This document shows, one piece after another, positions 59,771 through 64,000 of a stretch of 64,000 nucleotides of DNA. The DNA is from Lachnospiraceae bacterium (GTDB taxonomy: Bacteria; Bacillota; Clostridia; Lachnospirales; Lachnospiraceae). The DNA is taken from the NCBI GenBank assembly GCA_024685005.1, contig JAIKWF010000012.1, positions 62,001 through 126,000 on the forward strand, in the 5' to 3' direction. A program made the position numbers and the translations under genes. Within the stretch, counting starts at the first letter, position 1, and every line of letters starts with the position of its first letter. Under the pieces are notes generated by a model that was given only the letters and a program-made list of their open reading frames with translations, did no database searches and was not told the DNA's origin.

Positions 59771-59844
59771 GGACCGGGGGGACGGAGTCAGTGGGTCATT
59801 TTTTAAAAATGACCCACTGACTCCGTCCCCCCGGTCCACTTTTT
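59769..59844. terminator. 71-bp perfect palindrome, bidirectional terminator or REP-like element
   Basis: Arms of 35 nt, 59769-59803 and 59805-59839, are perfect inverse complements around a single T at 59804. The left arm begins GTGGACC and ends CATTTTT. The right arm is followed by TTTTT. Placed between convergent purC and the GGDEF gene, it should end transcription both ways. Its size and the nearby echo GGTGGACC (59684) resemble a dispersed palindromic (REP/MITE-type) element more than an ordinary terminator. Confidence 0.8.
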
Positions 59845-59850
59845 ATACAA

Positions 59851-60993
59851 CTACCTTCTTCGGCGGTCATGGGTTTCATAATATCGCTTCTTATCTTCGT
59901 ACATCAGACTGTCGATTCTGGATATGATATCTGTCTGATCATTCAGGTCAAAGATGCTGCCACCCATGGCAGCCGACAATTTGTAGGGTTTGCCGGAGGT
60001 TTCATTATAAGCATCCAAAGCTTCCCTGATCTTATTGCAATACGTCGGAATGGTTTCTTCCTCTCCGGAATTAAAGATGATCACAAACTCATCTCCCGCA
60101 AACCGGATCACGTTACCGTCGTTTTGTACGACCCCCGTCAGGATGTCCGCCATGGCTACAAGGGCCGCATCTCCCTCCGTATGAGAGTAATTGTCATTGA
60201 TGGCTTTAAAGTCGTTCATATCCAGCATAATGGCTGCGATCTTCTCATTTTTTCTTTTCCGGTAGTGTTCTCTGATCTTATCCAGCTCATAACGGTTGTA
60301 AACACCCGTCAGCTTATCCAGAAACAGATATTCATTCTGCAGGCATACCACAATGCTGCAAAAAGCCACCGCAAAGCATACAGGCTGCATGGAAACCCCG
60401 TAAAACAGGGTCTGAATCGTAACACCTGAAATAATGGGCAGCAAAAATTCCCAAACCGGAAAAAAACGCAAAGCTCCCTCTCTGATCCGGCCGTTTAAAT
60501 ACACCACAAAACTGTACGCGATCAGATAAAAGGCTGCAATGATATAAACGAAATAGCAGGGGCCTCTTTTATAAACATTATTTTCATCGATGGAAAAAAC
60601 GATCGGAGAAAAGAGATTGATCACAAGGAGCACTGTTTCGATGGTGGTAAGGGCCCACACCGTAACATATTGCACCTTGGAAATTTTTTTATTGATATGC
60701 TTTACGATCAGTGCCAGGACGCCGGTGCCCATGACCAGATTGTACAAAAAGAGCAGAGAGTTGCCAACTGTATTGTAAATCCGGTTAAACAGTCCCGGTC
60801 TCCCGTCTACAATAAAAATGAAAGGATCTATCAGACAGTCTATGAAGGTTGCCACAATCAGCGTAAGCAGGATCTTGCTCTCTTCTCTCCTTGCCGGAAG
60901 TCTCCAGCCTTTGGTAAGAAGAACAAGACCCATTAGCATAACGCCAACATAATCAGCAATAAATACGGCAGTCAGATTGATGTTTGATACCAT
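59851..60993 (-). CDS. Membrane GGDEF-domain protein with AGDEF variant
   Basis: The N-terminal 210 residues hold six to seven membrane helices, followed by a GGDEF domain (LDKLTGVYNRYELDKIREH, MLDMNDFKAINDNYSHTEGDAAL). The signature reads RFAGDEF, with Ala for the first Gly. The allosteric RxxD site is not present five residues upstream (VQND). Diguanylate cyclases with AGDEF can be active but product and activity here are uncertain. The start is the ATG at 60993 with GGGAGG; a TTG at 61005 lies within it. The 3' end sits 11 bp from the palindrome. Confidence 0.85.
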   Translation of the reverse strand: MVSNINLTAVFIADYVGVMLMGLVLLTKGWRLPARREESKILLTLIVATFIDCLIDPFIFIVDGRPGLFNRIYNTVGNSLLFLYNLVMGTGVLALIVKHINKKISKVQYVTVWALTTIETVLLVINLFSPIVFSIDENNVYKRGPCYFVYIIAAFYLIAYSFVVYLNGRIREGALRFFPVWEFLLPIISGVTIQTLFYGVSMQPVCFAVAFCSIVVCLQNEYLFLDKLTGVYNRYELDKIREHYRKRKNEKIAAIMLDMNDFKAINDNYSHTEGDAALVAMADILTGVVQNDGNVIRFAGDEFVIIFNSGEEETIPTYCNKIREALDAYNETSGKPYKLSAAMGGSIFDLNDQTDIISRIDSLMYEDKKRYYETHDRRRR

Positions 60994-61014
60994 ATTACCT
61001 CCCAAGGATTCCTG

Positions 61015-61938
61015 TCATTTTTTACCGATGGAATTCAGTTCATAGGGTGTAAGCTGATAAACGTAATAATTCAGCCAGTTGGTATAAAGATTATTGCTGT
61101 GTGACCGCCACTGCAGATGCGGCTTTTGTGACGGATCATCGTCTGGGAAATAATTCACCGGAATAGCCGGATTGATTCCCTTTTTCATATCCCGCTCATA
61201 TTCATTTTTCAAAGTCAGTCTGTCGTATTCCAGATGTCCCATGACAAAGATCTGTTTTCCGTCCGGCGTCATGCAAAGGAGCACACCTGCTTCTTCAGAC
61301 TCGGCAAGGACCACCAGTCCTTTTTCCTTATGGATCAGTTCCCTGGGAACATCGGTGTAACGGCTGTGCGGTGCTACAAAATAATCATCAAATCCCCGCA
61401 CCAAAGGAACTTTTCTGTTCATCACTCTGTGGGAATAGACCCCGGAAAGCTTCGCATCAAGCCGCACCTTCGGCAGTCCGAAGTGATAATACAACCCCGC
61501 CTGGGCGCCCCAGCAGATATGGAAGGTGGAGGTTACATTCTCCTTGGACCATTCCATGATCCGGGTCAGTTCTTCCCAATAATCCACCTCTTCGAACTCC
61601 ATCAGTTCCACCGGCGCTCCCGTAATGATCAGGCCGTCGTAGGTGTTTTCCCGCAGTTCTTCAAAGGAAGTATAAAAGCGGTTCAGATGGTTTACCGAGG
61701 TGTTCTGGGAAATGTGGCTGCTCATTTTCATGAACTCCACATCCACCTGCAGCGGTGTGTTGGACAAGGAACGGAGCAGTTCCAGCTCCGTATCCTCTTT
61801 CAGGGGCATCAGATTCAGGATACAGATCTTCAGCGGTCTGATATCCTGACTCTGGGCCCTGTTTTCATCCATCACAAATATATTTTCGTCTTCCAGAATC
61901 TGTTTTACAGGTAAATCATTTTGGATCTTAATTGGCAT
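61015..61938 (-). CDS. metA: Homoserine O-acetyltransferase (MetA type)
   Basis: The enzyme acylates homoserine in the first committed methionine step. The catalytic Cys lies in [17 protein letters not shown] near residue 142, with the His/Glu pair in GHLEYDR. The acyl-donor position in [16 protein letters not shown] carries Glu, the residue linked with acetyl-CoA; Gly is linked with succinyl-CoA. So I call an acetyltransferase. Length, 307 residues, is normal. It follows pfp by 18 bp and precedes the GGDEF gene by 21 bp, on one strand. Confidence 0.95.
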   Translation of the reverse strand: MPIKIQNDLPVKQILEDENIFVMDENRAQSQDIRPLKICILNLMPLKEDTELELLRSLSNTPLQVDVEFMKMSSHISQNTSVNHLNRFYTSFEELRENTYDGLIITGAPVELMEFEEVDYWEELTRIMEWSKENVTSTFHICWGAQAGLYYHFGLPKVRLDAKLSGVYSHRVMNRKVPLVRGFDDYFVAPHSRYTDVPRELIHKEKGLVVLAESEEAGVLLCMTPDGKQIFVMGHLEYDRLTLKNEYERDMKKGINPAIPVNYFPDDDPSQKPHLQWRSHSNNLYTNWLNYYVYQLTPYELNSIGKK

Positions 61939-61956
61939 TGCAAATACCGTCCTGTC

Positions 61957-63621
61957 TTAGTTTTCTCCCTTTTCCAAAGCCAGGGTTCTGGTAGTCAGGT
62001 CGCATACCTGTGCCGGTCCGAAGTACTGAATTGCACCGGGATAGGTAAATGCAGTCTCAACAGCCCATTTTTCTCTGTTTGCCGCAAAGAATTTGAAGGG
62101 TGCGCCATCAAGCTCTACCAAAGCCTTTCTGATAACGGGCTTGTCTTCACCGTTTCTTCTTTCCATGTTCATCATCTTAGTGATGGGCATACCGCCTGCA
62201 ACCCACTCTTCTGCAGGTTTGGACAGGTTGGAAACCTTGGAAAGATATCCGGTGTAACCATACTGGATCAGCATAAATGCATTGTATCCTAAGGAGTAGC
62301 AGTAATCAGCATCGAAGTTGGAAGGGAATGCACATCTTCCTTCATAACCGAAGAAGTGATGCTGCGCGCCGAATTTACCCTTGTAAGTGCCGGCTGCTTT
62401 TCTGGCTGCCAGTTTCTCTTTTACCATCTCGGAGAACAGCTTCTCGGACTCGATGAGGGATACCTGTACGTTTCCGTGAGGATCTCTCTCCAGGAACAGC
62501 TGCTGCTGAACGAACTGGGGAAGGATCTCAAATACCGCAAAGGACTCAGCGGTAAGACCCTTCTTGATGAAGTCATATTTTGCTGCCCAGTCGGGAAGCG
62601 CATTAAACTTTTCGGTCTTCTCACCTGCAAGAAGCTCGTTGATCTCTGCGATCAGCTTGGAGAACTCAGGCACGAACTCTACGATACCCTCGGGAATAAT
62701 GGCCACACCGAAGTTCTCACCATTGTTGCCTCTCGTCTCTACGGAATCAGCGATGTAGTCAGCAATAGCAGAAAGAGACATCTTCTTGGCTGCCACTTCT
62801 TCACCGATGAGGCAGATGTTGGGCTGGGTCTCAAGTGCGCACTCAAGTGCAACGTGGGAAGCGCTTCGACCCATAACCTTGATGAAGTGCCAGTACTTCT
62901 TAGCGGAGTTGGCATCTCTTTCAATGTTACCGATGAGCTCGGAATAGGTCTTGGTTGCGGTATCAAAACCGAAGGAAGCCTCAATATCTTCATTCTTCAG
63001 GTCGCCGTCGATGGTCTTGGGGCATCCGATCACCTGAACGCCGGTGTTGTTTGCTGCCATGTACTCTGCCAGCGTTGCAGCATTGGTGTTGGAATCATCA
63101 CCGCCGATGATCACGATAGCGGTAAGGCCGTTCTTCTTTGCATTCTCGGCAACGATAGCAAACTGCTCCTGGGTCTCGAGCTTGGTTCTTCCTGAACCGA
63201 TGATATCGAAACCGCCTGTATTTCTGTATGCATCGATAAATGCATCATCAAACTCTACATAATCATCCTTCAACAATCCGTCCGGGCCACCCTTAAAGCC
63301 CAGCAAAACATTCTCGCTATTGGTGGCTTTTAATGCATCATACAGACCGGAGATCACGTTGTGTCCGCCGGGTGCCTGTCCACCGGAAAGGATCACGCCT
63401 ACTACCTGCTTTTTCGCCTCGGAAGTATTGCTGCCCTTCTGGAAGGTGATCTCATTCTTACCGTAAGTGTTGGGGAAAAGCGCTTTGATCTTGTCCTGAT
63501 CGGCTACGCTCTGGGTAGGAGCGCCATCCTTAACACAGATCTCGGAAATGCCGCCGCGCAGCATGCCGGGAAGCTTGGGCTGATATTCGTATCTTGTTTT
63601 CTGAAGCGGTGAAAGATTCAT
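61957..63621 (-). CDS. pfp: Pyrophosphate-dependent 6-phosphofructokinase (long type)
   Basis: PFP interconverts fructose-6-phosphate and fructose-1,6-bisphosphate using PPi instead of ATP. The phosphate-donor site reads [19 protein letters not shown]; Asp in GGDD, where ATP enzymes have Gly, marks PPi dependence. [10 protein letters not shown] and [13 protein letters not shown] complete the active site. At 554 residues it belongs to the long plant-like group. The ATG at 63621 has AAAGGAG; an upstream opening to 63708 lacks a site. It leads a set with metA and the GGDEF gene and has an extended -10 promoter. Confidence 0.95.
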   Translation of the reverse strand: MNLSPLQKTRYEYQPKLPGMLRGGISEICVKDGAPTQSVADQDKIKALFPNTYGKNEITFQKGSNTSEAKKQVVGVILSGGQAPGGHNVISGLYDALKATNSENVLLGFKGGPDGLLKDDYVEFDDAFIDAYRNTGGFDIIGSGRTKLETQEQFAIVAENAKKNGLTAIVIIGGDDSNTNAATLAEYMAANNTGVQVIGCPKTIDGDLKNEDIEASFGFDTATKTYSELIGNIERDANSAKKYWHFIKVMGRSASHVALECALETQPNICLIGEEVAAKKMSLSAIADYIADSVETRGNNGENFGVAIIPEGIVEFVPEFSKLIAEINELLAGEKTEKFNALPDWAAKYDFIKKGLTAESFAVFEILPQFVQQQLFLERDPHGNVQVSLIESEKLFSEMVKEKLAARKAAGTYKGKFGAQHHFFGYEGRCAFPSNFDADYCYSLGYNAFMLIQYGYTGYLSKVSNLSKPAEEWVAGGMPITKMMNMERRNGEDKPVIRKALVELDGAPFKFFAANREKWAVETAFTYPGAIQYFGPAQVCDLTTRTLALEKGEN

Positions 63622-63688
63622 TTGTTCATTTCTCCTTTTTTGATTTGCTTTATATTTTTCACATCTTGTGTGAAATGCACTAACACTG

Positions 63689-63697
63689 ATTATAGCA
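63689..63697 (-). promoter_or_regulatory. Extended -10 promoter of pfp
   Basis: Minus strand TGCTATAAT at 63697-63689, a perfect -10 with TG extension. A TTGACA exists just 8 bp upstream, too close to act as its -35. The leader to the ATG is about 60 nt. Confidence 0.55.
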
Positions 63698-63734
63698 TAT
63701 CCTGTCAAAGACTGCTATACGAAATTACGCGGGA

Positions 63735-64000
63735 TCATTTTACTTTAAAGGTTTTTTTCAGGGTCTTGCAGCCGCTTTTTGTCACTTTGATGGTGATCTT
63801 CGTTTTTTTCTTCAGCTTTCCTGTTTTTAACGTAAACTTCTTTCCCTTTACCGTGGCTTGTTTATACTTCTTTTTCCCGACTTTAACAGAAACCGTCACC
63901 CCTTCTTCGGAAACCTTTCCCGTGATCTTTTTACTGCCTTTTTTGCATTTCACCCCTGAAAGGGTAATGGTCTTTTGCGTGATTGCTGTGCTGCCGCCGG
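63735..64000 (-). CDS. C-terminal part of a lysine-rich surface protein, cut by window edge
   Basis: The frame stays open to the right edge, so only the last 88 residues are visible, and the start lies beyond 64000. The sequence is Lys- and Thr-rich with alternating beta strands (ITLSGVKCKKGSKKITGKV, VSVKVGKKKYKQATVKGKKF), resembling the Ig-like C-terminal repeats of secreted clostridial proteins. The tail is comparable to the Lys-rich end of the beta-helix protein at 43168-44943. It ends 26 bp upstream of the pfp promoter and is on the same strand. Function unknown. Confidence 0.7.
   Translation of the reverse strand, partial: GGSTAITQKTITLSGVKCKKGSKKITGKVSEEGVTVSVKVGKKKYKQATVKGKKFTLKTGKLKKKTKITIKVTKSGCKTLKKTFKVK

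Noticed and set aside
59654..59927. Pro/Gly-rich frames across the 14-bp repeats and palindrome
   Set aside because: They are translations of tandem repeats; the two strands give mirror-like products.
1..64000. CRISPR arrays, tRNA or rRNA genes, prophage or insertion sequences
   Set aside because: No regularly spaced repeats, cloverleaf sequences, conserved rRNA stretches or transposase, integrase or phage genes were seen. The longest gene-free gaps, about 310-335 bp, are explained above.

Overview
The window reads as chromosome of a Gram-positive anaerobe of the Clostridia, most likely a Lachnospiraceae-type gut bacterium. This is inferred from the gene set: a dimeric GlyQS-type glycyl-tRNA synthetase, a PPi-dependent phosphofructokinase, a giant 2-hydroxyacyl-CoA dehydratase activase, an ABC-F gene of the Lsa type, DUF4349 and BspA-like surface proteins, and SpoVB/MOP-like membrane proteins. 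G+C looks close to one half by eye. I saw no rRNA, tRNA, CRISPR array, phage or transposase gene. Genus and species cannot be read from this sequence alone.

Layout. (1) 1-3.8 kb, minus strand: radC-mreB-mreC-mreD-PBP2, the lateral-wall elongation operon; PBP2 runs off the left edge. (2) 3.8-28.9 kb, minus strand: a long, tightly packed housekeeping run. In transcription order it encodes GlyRS, AlaRS, an Ala/Gly symporter, a small unknown protein, pyrimidine nucleoside phosphorylase, PhoH, a degenerate membrane HD protein, YbeY, a MOP-like membrane protein, an FAD oxidoreductase, ProA, ProB, DUF896, 5-formyl-THF cyclo-ligase, MiaB, MutS, MutL, MiaA and a methionine gamma-lyase-like enzyme. (3) 28.9-33.5 kb, minus strand: a lipoprotein gene with its own promoter, preceded by a five-gene accessory module. 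That module encodes a double RanBP2-type zinc ribbon, a SpeD-like pyruvoyl decarboxylase with an altered processing site, a DUF4178-TM-DUF4247 protein, DUF350, and a membrane-anchored aminopropyltransferase. It is the best candidate in the window for a poorly described system. (4) 33.5-36.5 kb, plus strand: an Lsa-like ABC-F gene behind a leader peptide and intrinsic attenuator, then an alpha/beta-hydrolase lipoprotein.

(5) 36.6-43 kb, minus strand: era-recO, a DUF4349 lipoprotein, an M16C metallopeptidase and a small unknown protein. (6) 43.1-44.9 kb, plus strand: a beta-helix/leucine-rich surface protein whose 5' end looks frameshifted. (7) 44.9-52.2 kb, minus strand: LacI regulator, then an ABC sugar importer (binding protein and two permeases), a GH65 disaccharide phosphorylase and beta-phosphoglucomutase. 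Together these import an alpha-glucoside, cleave it with phosphate and convert beta-glucose-1-P to glucose-6-P. (8) 52.2-54.3 kb: a sigma-70-like protein without region 4, a tandem structured repeat, and a rhomboid-like membrane protein without an evident catalytic serine. (9) 54.3-59.6 kb, plus strand: the 1426-residue activase and purC. (10) 59.7-59.85 kb: a 14-bp tandem repeat running into a 35-bp-arm perfect palindrome. (11) 59.85-64 kb, minus strand: a PPi-phosphofructokinase, MetA and a GGDEF protein in one tight array, and the C-terminus of a lysine-rich surface protein at the right edge.

Starts were moved from the first possible codon wherever a ribosome binding site favoured an internal one; the entries say where.
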